Source of the DNA: Micrococcus sp023147585
Lineage (GTDB): Bacteria; Actinomycetota; Actinomycetes; Actinomycetales; Micrococcaceae
DNA: 64,000 nt
Assembly: GCF_044872765.1 (NCBI RefSeq)
Contig: NZ_CP085253.1
Span: 434,001-498,000, forward strand
Reading direction: 5' to 3'
Part shown: positions 14,964 to 23,400 of the stretch, one piece after another
Numbering within the stretch: the first letter of the stretch is position 1
Layout of the letters: the number at the start of each line of letters is the position of its first letter
Notes under the pieces: generated by a model
What the model saw: only the letters and a program-made list of their open reading frames with translations
Told to the model about the DNA's origin: nothing
The model's database searches: none
Position numbers and translations under genes: made by a program

Positions 14964-17624
14964 CTACCCCTCGAGGTCGTGCTGGGCCGCCTGCACCCGC
15001 AGGGACCGGCGCAGCGCGTCCGTGTGCTCCACGACGAGGCGGCGCAGGGCGCCCGGGGCGTCCGGGTGGCCGTCGATCCAGCGCTGGGCGGCGGCGAGCG
15101 TGGGGTGGCGCTCCTGGTCCTCGGCACCGCCCGGCACCGCGTGCTGGTGCCCCGGGAACAGCCCGCCGATCGCGCGGCTGGCCAGCCCGTTCGACCGGCT
15201 CGCCCACACCAGCTCCAGCCGCGGCCAGAACCCGTCCTCGTGGGCGGCGAGCAGCTCCACGGAGCCCGCGGCGAAGCCGGCGGCCGTGGCGGAGAGCAGG
15301 TCGTTGGACAGCTCGACGCCGTCGGCGGTGCGCCCGGCCATGACGGCCTCCCACGCCGCGGCCTTCACGCCGGGCTCGGGGCGCGCGGCGAGGGCGAGGC
15401 GGTGCCACGTGACCGTCTGCGCGGTGCGCTTCGCCTCGAGCTCGGCGTCCAGGCGGGCCGCATCGGCCTGGCCGGTCGCGGCGAGGGCCTGGAGCACGAG
15501 CCAGCGCACCTCGGCGTCCACGGCGAGCCCGGGGGCCGCCGTGCCGGGCGAGACCAGCAGGGCCTCGGCCAGAGAGCCCGCCAGCGCCGCGTCGGCGCGC
15601 GCCACAAGCGCCCACGTGCGGGCCGCCGTGCGCTGGCGGTCGGAGCCGGCCTCGAGCGTGCGGGTCTGCTCGGCCAGCTCGGTGCCGAGCCGCGAGCGCA
15701 GGGCGGCGCGGTCCTCGGCCCGGGCGAACTGGGACACCGCGGCGGCGGCCTGGGCGAGCACCTGGGTGTGGACGCCGACGGTCTCGATCCCGGCGGAGAG
15801 CTGCCCCACCGCGGTCACGAAGCGCTCCACGGGCAGCGCGCCGTCGCGCGTCATCGACCACAGGGCCGCCCACACGGTGGCCTCGGCCAGCGGATCCGCG
15901 ATCGGGTGAGCGAGCACCGCCTCGAGCGAGGCGTCGTCCACCTCCACGGCCGCGTACGTGAGGTCCTCGTCGTTGGGCAGCACGAGCCGGACGCCCTCCG
16001 GCACCTCGAGCCCGGCCAGCGGCACCGCGGCGCCCTCGGCACCGCCCGGCACGTCGACGGTGGCCTGGCCGGTGCGCACGAGCACACCGTCCTCGTCGGG
16101 CGTGAACACGCCCACCTTCACCACGTGGGGGCGCAGCACCTGGCGGCCCGTGACGGGATCCCGGCCCTCCTGGTGCAGGAGGACGGCGCCGTCGTCCCCC
16201 GCCTCCACCCGCAGGCGCGGCACGCCCGAGGTGTGCAGCCACGCGTCCGCCCACGCGCCCATGTCCCGCCCCGAGGCGGCCTCGAGGGCCGCCATGAAGT
16301 CGGCGAGCTCCGCGTTGCCCCACGCGTGGGCGCGGAAGTAGCGGCGTGCGGCGTCGAGGAACGCGTCCCGGCCGACGAACGCCACGAGCTGCTTGAGCAC
16401 CGAGGCGCCCTTGGCGTACGTGATGCCGTCGAAGTTCTGCCGCGCGGCCTCGAGGTCCACGATGTCCGCGACGATCGGGTGTGTGGTCGGCAGCTGGTCC
16501 TGCACGTAGGCCCACGCCTTGCGGCGCGAGGCGAAGGTGACCCACGCGTCGGAGAACTCCGTGGCCTCCGCGGCGCCGAGCGAGCCCATGAAGTCCGCGA
16601 ACGACTCCTTGAGCCACAGGTCGTCCCACCAGCGCATCGTCACGAGGTCGCCGAACCACATGTGCGCCATCTCGTGGAGGATCACGGTGGCCCTGCCCTC
16701 GTACTGCACGGCGGTGGCCCGCGAGGTGAACACGAAGTCCTCCGTGAAGGTCACCAGCCCCGGGTTCTCCATGGCTCCGAGGTTGTACTCGGGCACGAAC
16801 GCCTGGTCGTACTTGCCCCACTCGTAGGGCACGCCGAAGAGCCCGTGGAAGAAGTCCAGCCCGCGCTTCGTCACCGCGAACACGGCCTCCGGGTCGAACG
16901 CGTCGGCCATCGTCTGCCGCGTGAACAGGCGCAGCGGCACGGGCGCGGCACCGGTGGCCGCATCGCCGTCCCAGCGGTCCTCCCAGCTCGCGTAGGGGCC
17001 GGCCAGCAGCGTCGTGATGTAGGTGGACTGGGCGAGCGTGGGCTCGAAGTCCACGCGCACGACGCCGTCGCCCGCCTCCGTGCGCGACGCCTCGGGCCGG
17101 TTGGAGGCCAGCACCCAGTCGGCCGGGCCGGTGAGGGCGAAGGTGAAGGCGCCCTTGAGGTCCGGCTGCTCGAAGTCCGGGAAGACGCGGCGCGCGTCCG
17201 CGGGCTCGTACTGCGTGTAGAGGTACACCTGGCCGTCGGCCGGGTCCGCGAAGCGGTGCAGCCCCTCGCCCGAGCGCGAGTAGCGCGAGGCGCCCTTCAG
17301 GACCACGTCGTTCTCGGCCGCCAGGCCGGGCAGCAGGACGCGGGCCTCGCCGACCACCTCGGCGAGGTCCAGGGCTGCGCCGTTGAGCTCCACCGCATCC
17401 ACCCCGGCGTGGATCCAGTCCAGGTGCGTGCTCGCGCCGGGCTCCGCGCACGCGAAGCGGATCCGCGCCTCCACCGGGTAGGTGTCCTGCTCGAGGTCGC
17501 GGGCGGCCGAGAGGTCCACGTGGACGTCGTACGCGCTCACGGTGAGCAGCCGGGAGCGCTCGAAGGCCTCGGCACGGGTCACGTTGGTCTGGTCGAGGTC
17601 GGGCGCGGGCACGACGTCGGGCAC
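14964..17624 (-). CDS. pepN: Aminopeptidase N (M1 family)
   Basis: An 886-residue zinc aminopeptidase of the actinobacterial PepN type. The exopeptidase motif GAMENPG is followed by HEMAHMWFGDLVTMRWWDDLWLKESFA, which contains HExxH-x18-E with all zinc ligands. N-terminal beta domain, catalytic domain to about residue 440 and a long helical C-terminal domain match the family. The frame stays open far upstream through glgC, so the start had to be chosen: GTG at 17624 gives VPDVVPAPDLDQTNVTRAEA, matches usual M1 N-termini and has GGAGA seven bases before it. It lies 62 bases behind glgC. Confidence 0.93.
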   Translation of the reverse strand: MPDVVPAPDLDQTNVTRAEAFERSRLLTVSAYDVHVDLSAARDLEQDTYPVEARIRFACAEPGASTHLDWIHAGVDAVELNGAALDLAEVVGEARVLLPGLAAENDVVLKGASRYSRSGEGLHRFADPADGQVYLYTQYEPADARRVFPDFEQPDLKGAFTFALTGPADWVLASNRPEASRTEAGDGVVRVDFEPTLAQSTYITTLLAGPYASWEDRWDGDAATGAAPVPLRLFTRQTMADAFDPEAVFAVTKRGLDFFHGLFGVPYEWGKYDQAFVPEYNLGAMENPGLVTFTEDFVFTSRATAVQYEGRATVILHEMAHMWFGDLVTMRWWDDLWLKESFADFMGSLGAAEATEFSDAWVTFASRRKAWAYVQDQLPTTHPIVADIVDLEAARQNFDGITYAKGASVLKQLVAFVGRDAFLDAARRYFRAHAWGNAELADFMAALEAASGRDMGAWADAWLHTSGVPRLRVEAGDDGAVLLHQEGRDPVTGRQVLRPHVVKVGVFTPDEDGVLVRTGQATVDVPGGAEGAAVPLAGLEVPEGVRLVLPNDEDLTYAAVEVDDASLEAVLAHPIADPLAEATVWAALWSMTRDGALPVERFVTAVGQLSAGIETVGVHTQVLAQAAAAVSQFARAEDRAALRSRLGTELAEQTRTLEAGSDRQRTAARTWALVARADAALAGSLAEALLVSPGTAAPGLAVDAEVRWLVLQALAATGQADAARLDAELEAKRTAQTVTWHRLALAARPEPGVKAAAWEAVMAGRTADGVELSNDLLSATAAGFAAGSVELLAAHEDGFWPRLELVWASRSNGLASRAIGGLFPGHQHAVPGGAEDQERHPTLAAAQRWIDGHPDAPGALRRLVVEHTDALRRSLRVQAAQHDLEG

Positions 17625-17686
17625 GGGTGTTCTCCGGTCTGTGGGGTGGGTGCGGGCGGGGGAGCGAGACGGGGGACCGGTGCGGG

Positions 17687-18931
17687 TCAGCGCGGCGCCG
17701 GCACGGACTGGCCCTTCGAGAGCACGGTCAGGCCCGAGTCCGTCACGGTGTAGCCGTTGGCCTCGTCCTCCGCTCGGTCGAAGCCGATGCGCGCGCCGGG
17801 CGGGACCACCACGTTCTTGTCGAGGATGGCGTTGCGGACGTGGGCGCCCTCCCCGACGACGACGGAGTCCAGGAGCACGGACTGCTCGACCCACGCCTCG
17901 TTCGCGACGCGGACGTCCGTGGACAGCACGGACTGGGCCACCGTGCCGCCCGAGACGACGACGCCCTGCGAGAGGATCGAGTCGTTCGCGCTGCCGGGGC
18001 GGCGCGAGGCCGAGCGCACCAGCTTCGCCGGCGGGGAGACGGACTGCCGCGTGTACAGCGGCCACTCGCGGTTGTAGAGGTTGAACTCCGGCCACGGCTG
18101 CACGAGGTCCATGTGCGCGTCGTAGTAGGAGTCCAGCGTGCCCACGTCCCGCCAGTAGTGCTTGCCGGGGGTGCCGCCGGGGACCTCGTTGGCGGTGAAG
18201 TCGTAGACGCCGGCCTCGCCGCGGTCCACGAAGTAGGGGACGATGTCCCCGCCCATGTCGTTGTTGGAGTGCGGGTTGGCGTCGTCCGCGTTGAGCGCCT
18301 CCACGAGGGCGTCCGTGTCGAACACGTAGTTGCCCATGGAGGCCAGGAACTGGGACGGGTCGTCCGGCAGGCCCGGGGTGGTGGCGGGCTTCTCCACGAA
18401 CGCCTTGATGCGCTCGGGGGAGGACGGGTCGGTCTCGATGACGCCGAACTGGTCCGCGAGGTCCAGCGGCTGGCGCACGGCGGCCACGGTGGCCTTCGCG
18501 CCGGAGGCGATGTGCTGGTCCACCATCTGCTGGAAGTCCATGTGGTAGACGTGGTCCGCGCCGATCACCACGACGATGTCCGGGCGCGCGTCCGCGATGA
18601 GGTTCATGGACTGGTAGATGGCGTTCGCCGAGCCCGTGAACCAGTCCTTGCCGCGGCGCTGCTGCGCCGGGACGGTGGCCACGTAGTTGTTGAGCATGGT
18701 GGACATGCGCCACGTCTCGGAGATGTGCCGGTCCAGCGAGTGCGACTTGTACTGCGTCAGCACCACGATCTCGCGGTAGCGCGAGTTCACCAGGTTGGAG
18801 AGCGCGAAGTCGATCAGCCGGTACGTGCCGCCGAAGGGGACGGCCGGCTTGGCCCGGTCGGCGGTGAGGGGCATGAGACGCTTGCCCTCGCCGCCCGCCA
18901 GCACCACGGACAGGACCTTCTTCTGCACCAT
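17687..18931 (-). CDS. glgC: Glucose-1-phosphate adenylyltransferase GlgC
   Basis: A 414-residue ADP-glucose pyrophosphorylase, the committed step of bacterial glycogen synthesis. The nucleotide loop VVLAGGEGKRLMPLTADRAKPA is at residues 9-30, with GSANAIYQ and VVVIGADHVYHMDF following, then AFVEKP and the C-terminal left-handed beta-helix region. AGGAG precedes the ATG. A TAGCCT hexamer at 19006-19011 on this strand would give a leader of about 65-70 bases. Divergent from glgA. Confidence 0.96.
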   Translation of the reverse strand: MVQKKVLSVVLAGGEGKRLMPLTADRAKPAVPFGGTYRLIDFALSNLVNSRYREIVVLTQYKSHSLDRHISETWRMSTMLNNYVATVPAQQRRGKDWFTGSANAIYQSMNLIADARPDIVVVIGADHVYHMDFQQMVDQHIASGAKATVAAVRQPLDLADQFGVIETDPSSPERIKAFVEKPATTPGLPDDPSQFLASMGNYVFDTDALVEALNADDANPHSNNDMGGDIVPYFVDRGEAGVYDFTANEVPGGTPGKHYWRDVGTLDSYYDAHMDLVQPWPEFNLYNREWPLYTRQSVSPPAKLVRSASRRPGSANDSILSQGVVVSGGTVAQSVLSTDVRVANEAWVEQSVLLDSVVVGEGAHVRNAILDKNVVVPPGARIGFDRAEDEANGYTVTDSGLTVLSKGQSVPAPR

Positions 18932-19005
18932 CGGGGACCACTCCTCATTCCGGGGACGCGCCTCGTCGCCGAGCCCGCTCGGGCCCGGCCTCTGTCGGTC
19001 CCGTC

Positions 19006-19011
19006 AGGCTA
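19006..19011 (-). promoter_or_regulatory. Possible -10 box (TAGCCT) for glgC
   Basis: TAGCCT on the minus strand lies in the 114-base glgC/glgA spacer and would give glgC a leader with a Shine-Dalgarno site, unlike leaderless glgA. Confidence 0.35.
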
Positions 19012-19033
19012 TCCGGCCCGAGGGGCGCTCGAC

Positions 19034-19039
19034 TAGGTT
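19034..19039 (+). promoter_or_regulatory. -10 box (TAGGTT) for glgA
   Basis: TAGGTT ends six bases before the GTG at 19046, predicting a leaderless glgA mRNA. Confidence 0.55.
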
Positions 19040-19045
19040 GGAGGC

Positions 19046-20242
19046 GTGCGCATCGACATCGTGAGCAAAGAGTTCCCCCCGTCCATCTACGGCGGCGCCG
19101 GAGTCCACGTCGCGGAGCTGACGCGTGTGCTCGCGTCCCGCGCCGACCTCGTCGTCCACGCCTTCGGGGAGCCCCGCGAGCGGGACTACCACGGCGCCGC
19201 CGTGCGCTCCTACCCGAATCCCCAGGGGTTCGAGGCGGAGAACGGCGCCGTCCAGACCCTGGCCACCGACCTCACCATGGTCGGCGCCTTCGAGGGCGCG
19301 GACGTGATCCACTCCCACACGTGGTACGCCAACATGGCCGGCCACCTCGGCAAGCTCATGCACGGCGTCCCGCACGTGCTCTCCGCCCACTCCCTCGAGC
19401 CCCTGCGCCCGTGGAAGGCCGAGCAGCTCGGCGGCGGCTACGCGATCTCCAGCTGGGCCGAGTCCACCGCGTACCACGGCGCCGACGCCGTCATCGCGGT
19501 CTCGGACGGCATGCGCCGGGACATCCTGGCCTGCTACCCGGACGTCGACCCCGCCAAGGTGCACACCGTGCACAACGGGATCGACACCCAGGTGTGGACC
19601 CCGCAGACCGGCACCGGCGCCCTCGAGAAGTACGGGATCGACCCGCGCAAGCCCTCGGTCGCGTTCGTCGGGCGCATCACCCGCCAGAAGGGCGTCCCGC
19701 ACCTGCTGCGCGCGGCTCTGCAGCTGCCCCCGGAGGTCCAGCTCGTGCTGTGCGTCGGCGCCCCGGACACCCCGGAGCTCGCGTCGGAGGTCAACGGCCT
19801 CATCGCGCAGCTGCGCGGGCAGCGCGAGGGCGTCGTCGTGATCGAGGGCATGATCCCGCGCCACGAGGTCATGGAGATCCTCACCTCCGCCACCGTGTTC
19901 GCCTGCCCCTCCGTCTACGAGCCCCTGGGCATCGTCAACCTGGAGGCCATGGCGTGCGGCACCGCGGTGGTGGCCTCGGCCGTCGGCGGCATCCCGGAGG
20001 TCGTGGAGGAGGGCGTCACCGGCTCGCTCGTGTCCTTCGAGCAGGCGGACGATGCCACCGGCGCCCCCGTGGACGAGGAGGGCTTCGCCCGCGACTTCGC
20101 CGCCGCCCTCACCCGGGTCCTCGAGGATCCCGAGCAGGCCCGCCGGATGGGCGAGGCCGGGCGGGAGCGCGCCATCGGGCAGTTCTCGTGGGAGACCATC
20201 GCGGACCGGACCATGGAGGTCTACCGCTCCGTCCTCGACTGA
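19046..20242 (+). CDS. glgA: Glycogen synthase, GT4 type (actinobacterial GlgA/GlgM)
   Basis: A 398-residue GT4 glycosyltransferase. It opens with IVSKEFPPSIYGGAGVHVAELTRVLA, contains FVGRITRQKGVPHLL, and ends with PSVYEPLGIVNLEAMACGTAVVASAVGGIPEVV, where the E-x7-E nucleotide-sugar site is seen. This shorter GT4 form (unlike GT5 GlgA of E. coli) is what high-GC actinobacteria use with ADP-glucose; mycobacterial relatives (GlgM) make maltose-1-phosphate, so either product is possible. The divergent glgC supplies the donor. Confidence 0.88.
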   Translation: MRIDIVSKEFPPSIYGGAGVHVAELTRVLASRADLVVHAFGEPRERDYHGAAVRSYPNPQGFEAENGAVQTLATDLTMVGAFEGADVIHSHTWYANMAGHLGKLMHGVPHVLSAHSLEPLRPWKAEQLGGGYAISSWAESTAYHGADAVIAVSDGMRRDILACYPDVDPAKVHTVHNGIDTQVWTPQTGTGALEKYGIDPRKPSVAFVGRITRQKGVPHLLRAALQLPPEVQLVLCVGAPDTPELASEVNGLIAQLRGQREGVVVIEGMIPRHEVMEILTSATVFACPSVYEPLGIVNLEAMACGTAVVASAVGGIPEVVEEGVTGSLVSFEQADDATGAPVDEEGFARDFAAALTRVLEDPEQARRMGEAGRERAIGQFSWETIADRTMEVYRSVLD

Positions 20243-20320
20243 GGCCGGCCAGCTCCGCGACGGCGCGGACAGGGCTGTGCCGCCCGGCCGAGGCGGAGCG
20301 CGCCGCCGTCCCCGAACGCC

Positions 20321-20361
20321 CGAGGGCCCGGAGACCCCCCTGGGGGATCTCCGGGCCCTCG
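20321..20361. terminator. Hairpin between glgA and the acyl-CoA oxidase gene
   Basis: A stem of about 19 bp with a single mismatch (arms beginning CGAGGGCCCGGAGA and ending TCTCCGGGCCCTCG), placed midway between convergent genes, without U-tract. Confidence 0.65.
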
Positions 20362-20400
20362 GTCCGTCCGCGCCGGGCGACCGGCGCGGACGGGTGCGGG

Positions 20401-22554
20401 TCAGGACCGGCGCAGCCGGGAGGCCTTGGACTTGGCCTCCTTGCGCTGGCGCTCCCGGAGGACCTTCTCGTCCTCGGGGGCGGTGCCGGAGGCGCGCAGC
20501 TGCTCGAAGTAGCGGTGGGCCTCCTCCTGGCGCTCGGCCTCGACGTCGGTGGCGACCTCCATGCGCAGGTGCTTCTGCTCGAGGCCGTAGGCCTCCACGA
20601 GCTCCAGCGCGAAGGGGCGCAGGCGCTCGGCCAGGCGGTTGACGTAGCCGCGCAGGGCGCGGGCGCGCTGGCTGGAGACGCGGCCATGGGCCACGAACCA
20701 GCCCAGGTCGTCCTCGATGAGGCGCAGCGCGAAGAGGTCGCGCAGCCAGGTGAGCACGGTGGCGGTGGCCTCGTCCTCGATCGCGTCCACGGCCCGGGTG
20801 AACGCCTCCCACTGGAGGAGCTCGGCGTGGTTGCGCGCCGCCTCGACCAGCTCGTGCTGGCGCGTGTTGAACGCCTCGGCCTGGGCCTGCTGGCCCTTGC
20901 CTCGGGCGCCCGAGAGGGTGCCCGCGATGTCCGCCGTCTTGGCGCGCACGCGGTCCTCGAGCAGCTCCCGCTGGACCGCGGGATCCTTGAACCAGTTCGC
21001 GGAGCGGCGCTCGGAGCCCGCGTCCGCCACGGTCTGGACCACCTTGGGCAGGCCGGCGCGGTGCAGGGCGTCGGAGGCCTGGAGGACCACGTAGCGGGAC
21101 ACGGCGCCGACCTCGAGGCGGCCGAACTCCTTGGAGTAGTCGGTCAGGAGGCGCTTGCCGACGAGCTGGAGCAGGACGGTGTTGTCGCCCTCGAAGGTGA
21201 CGTAGACGTCCAGGTCGGCGCGCAGCTGGGTGACGCGGTTCTTGGCCATGAACCCGGTGCCGCCGCAGGCCTCGCGGGCCTCCTGGAGGGTGTCCAGGGC
21301 GTTCCAGGTGGTCAGGGGCTTGACGGCGGCCGCGAGGGTCTCCAGCTCCTGGCGGTCCACGTCGGTGTCCGCGCGGCCCGAGAACACGTCGTCGAACTTG
21401 ACGGCGAGCTCGTTGGAGGAGAACGCGTCCGCGTAGGCGCGGGCCAGGCGGTCGATGAGGCGGCGCTGATGGTTCTGGTAGTCCAGCAGCACCTCCTCGC
21501 GCTCCGGGCTGGAGGCGTTGAACTGGCGGCGCTGTTCGCCGTAGGCGATGGCGCCGTGCAGGCCGAGGAAGGAGGCCGTCGTCGCGGCGATGGACAGGGA
21601 CACGCGGCCCTGCACGAGGGTGCCGAGCATGGTGAAGAAGCGGCGCCCGGGGGAGTCGATCGGCGAGGTGTAGGTGCCGTCCTCGGCGACGTCGCCGTAG
21701 CGGTTCAGCAGGTTCGTGCGGGGCACCCGGACGTGGGTGAAGTGCAGGCGGCCGTTGTCGATGCCGTTGAGGCCGCCCTTGAGGCCGTCGTCCTCGCCGC
21801 CGACGCCGGGCAGGAACGCCCCGGACTCGTCGCGGATCGGCACGTAGAAGCAGTGCACGCCGTGGTTGATGCCCTGGGTGATGAGCTGGGCGAAGACCGT
21901 GGCGGCCTTGCCGTGCAGGGCGGCGTTGCCGAGGTAGTCCTTCCACGCGCCCTTGAACGGCGTGTGGATGACGAACTCCTGGGTGGCCTCGTCGTAGGTG
22001 GCCGTGGTGGCGATCGAGGCGACGTCGGAGCCGTGGCCGATCTCCGTCATGGCGAAGGCGCCGGGGATGGACAGGTCCATCGCGCCCGGCAGCCACCGGC
22101 GGTGGTGATCGGCGGTGCCGAGGTGGAGGATCGCGGAGCTGAAGAGGCCCCACTGCACGCCGGCCTTGATCTGGAGCGAGGGGTCGGCCACCACGAGGTC
22201 GCCGAACGCGGAGATGTTGCCGCCGTGGTTGTCGTTGCCGCCGAACTCGGCCGGGAAGGCGCGGTGGACGGCGCGGCTGTCCACGAGGATGCCGAGCTGG
22301 CCGAACACGCGCTGGCGGTGCTCGTCCATGCCCAGCAGCGGGTCGCGGTGCAGGGCCGGGTCCTTGGCGAGTTCGCGGGACTCACGGCGCTCCGCGGCCC
22401 AGCGGCCCAGGAGCGCCTCCTGGATCACGGCCGAGTCGAGGGACCCCGGGCGCGGGTGCTCGGGGGCGATCTCGGCGACGTCGTGGGGCAGGTCGGTGGG
22501 GGACGGGGGGACGTCGGTGACGGCGTCGAGGCTGTGGTCGCGGGTGGTGGTCAT
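20401..22554 (-). CDS. Acyl-CoA oxidase/dehydrogenase family protein
   Basis: A 717-residue flavoprotein closer to acyl-CoA oxidases than to short dehydrogenases. It has GAFAMTEIGHGSDVASIATTATYD (flavin and substrate region), WKDYLGNAALHG, GVHCFYVPIRDESG and, in the C-terminal half, VTFEGDNTVLLQLVGKRLL with the catalytic Glu typical of ACOX enzymes. The last 50 residues are strongly basic and polar. It opens beta-oxidation by making trans-2-enoyl-CoA. The ATG overlaps the tetR stop (ATGA), so regulator and enzyme are one operon. Confidence 0.88.
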   Translation of the reverse strand: MTTTRDHSLDAVTDVPPSPTDLPHDVAEIAPEHPRPGSLDSAVIQEALLGRWAAERRESRELAKDPALHRDPLLGMDEHRQRVFGQLGILVDSRAVHRAFPAEFGGNDNHGGNISAFGDLVVADPSLQIKAGVQWGLFSSAILHLGTADHHRRWLPGAMDLSIPGAFAMTEIGHGSDVASIATTATYDEATQEFVIHTPFKGAWKDYLGNAALHGKAATVFAQLITQGINHGVHCFYVPIRDESGAFLPGVGGEDDGLKGGLNGIDNGRLHFTHVRVPRTNLLNRYGDVAEDGTYTSPIDSPGRRFFTMLGTLVQGRVSLSIAATTASFLGLHGAIAYGEQRRQFNASSPEREEVLLDYQNHQRRLIDRLARAYADAFSSNELAVKFDDVFSGRADTDVDRQELETLAAAVKPLTTWNALDTLQEAREACGGTGFMAKNRVTQLRADLDVYVTFEGDNTVLLQLVGKRLLTDYSKEFGRLEVGAVSRYVVLQASDALHRAGLPKVVQTVADAGSERRSANWFKDPAVQRELLEDRVRAKTADIAGTLSGARGKGQQAQAEAFNTRQHELVEAARNHAELLQWEAFTRAVDAIEDEATATVLTWLRDLFALRLIEDDLGWFVAHGRVSSQRARALRGYVNRLAERLRPFALELVEAYGLEQKHLRMEVATDVEAERQEEAHRYFEQLRASGTAPEDEKVLRERQRKEAKSKASRLRRS

Positions 22555-23237
22555 CGGACCGCTCCTTCGTGGGCGTGGATCGGGACGGGGGATGTCGGGG
22601 CGCCGAGCAGGCCGTGGAGCAGCCAGCCGGTGATGGAGGCCGCCAGCTCGGCGGCGTCGGGGCGCGCGTCCTCGGGGGAGCGCAGCCAGGTCTCGGCCGT
22701 GGCCCGCACCAGTCCGACGGCGGCGCGCGGCCACAGGCCGAGGGGGGTGCCGACGGGCGGGACGCCGTCCGCCCCGAGGTGCTGGGCGAGCCCCTCCGCG
22801 AGGAGGGCGTGGACGCGGTCGAAGAAGGCGTCCAGGACGCCCGCCGCGGCGCCGGAGGAGTCCGGGGCGGACACGGCGAAGGCGTAGACGTTCGGGGACG
22901 TGGCGGCCACACTGAGGTAGACCTCGACCATCCGATGCAGGGTGGCGGCGGCGTCGGAGTGGTCGACCGCCGCCTCGAGCAGTCGCCGCTCCATGTGGGC
23001 GGTCACCCGCTCGGCGACGGCGACGCGCAGGCCGGCGCGGTCGCCGAAGTACCGGTAGTAGACCGACTTGGAGGTGCCGGCGTGCGTGGCGATGTCCTCC
23101 ATGGAGGCCTCGGGCCCCAGCTCGTGGACCGCGGCCCGCGCGGCGCGGAGCAGCTCGCGGCGGCGGTCCAGCCGGTGCTGGTCCCACCGGGAGCTGCGAC
23201 CGTCGCGGAGGACGGGGGGAGGCGTGAGTGACTTCAC
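22551..23237 (-). CDS. TetR family transcriptional regulator
   Basis: A 228-residue regulator. The N-terminal helix-turn-helix is RAARAAVHELGPEASMEDIA followed by THAGTSKSVYYRYFGDRAGL (about residues 30-70); the rest is a helical ligand-binding domain. The GTG start has TACAGT seven bases upstream and lies three bases from a 27-bp palindrome that is its likely operator. With the acyl-CoA oxidase in the same operon and thiolase/FabG4/HtdX-like genes divergent, it probably represses fatty-acid degradation genes and responds to an acyl-CoA. That ligand is inference. Confidence 0.88.
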   Translation of the reverse strand: MKSLTPPPVLRDGRSSRWDQHRLDRRRELLRAARAAVHELGPEASMEDIATHAGTSKSVYYRYFGDRAGLRVAVAERVTAHMERRLLEAAVDHSDAAATLHRMVEVYLSVAATSPNVYAFAVSAPDSSGAAAGVLDAFFDRVHALLAEGLAQHLGADGVPPVGTPLGLWPRAAVGLVRATAETWLRSPEDARPDAAELAASITGWLLHGLLGAPTSPVPIHAHEGAVR

Positions 23238-23239
23238 AG

Positions 23240-23266
23240 GACGGACTGTATCAGGTACCGTTCGTC
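23240..23266. promoter_or_regulatory. 27-bp palindromic operator, probable TetR site
   Basis: Half-sites GACGGACTGTA (23240-23250) and TACCGTTCGTC (23256-23266) face each other around a 5-base centre; 10 of 13 symmetric pairs match. It covers the tetR -10 (TACAGT, minus strand, 23245-23250) and a possible plus-strand -10 (TACCGT, 23256-23261) for fadA, so one bound dimer could shut both operons. Confidence 0.6.
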
Positions 23267-23400
23267 TCAGTCACCCCGATCCCGGCCGCGCCGCTCCACC
23301 ATCACCCCAGTTCCATCGACACCACCAGCGCCCGGATCACCCCCCGACCTCTCGCCGCGCACCCCGCGGGTGAGGCCACACCGTCCAGGAGGACCCCGAC

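Noticed and set aside
17625..18941. In-frame upstream extension of pepN through glgC
   Set aside because: The residues are the wrong-frame reading of glgC; GTG at 17624 has a Shine-Dalgarno site and matches the family start.
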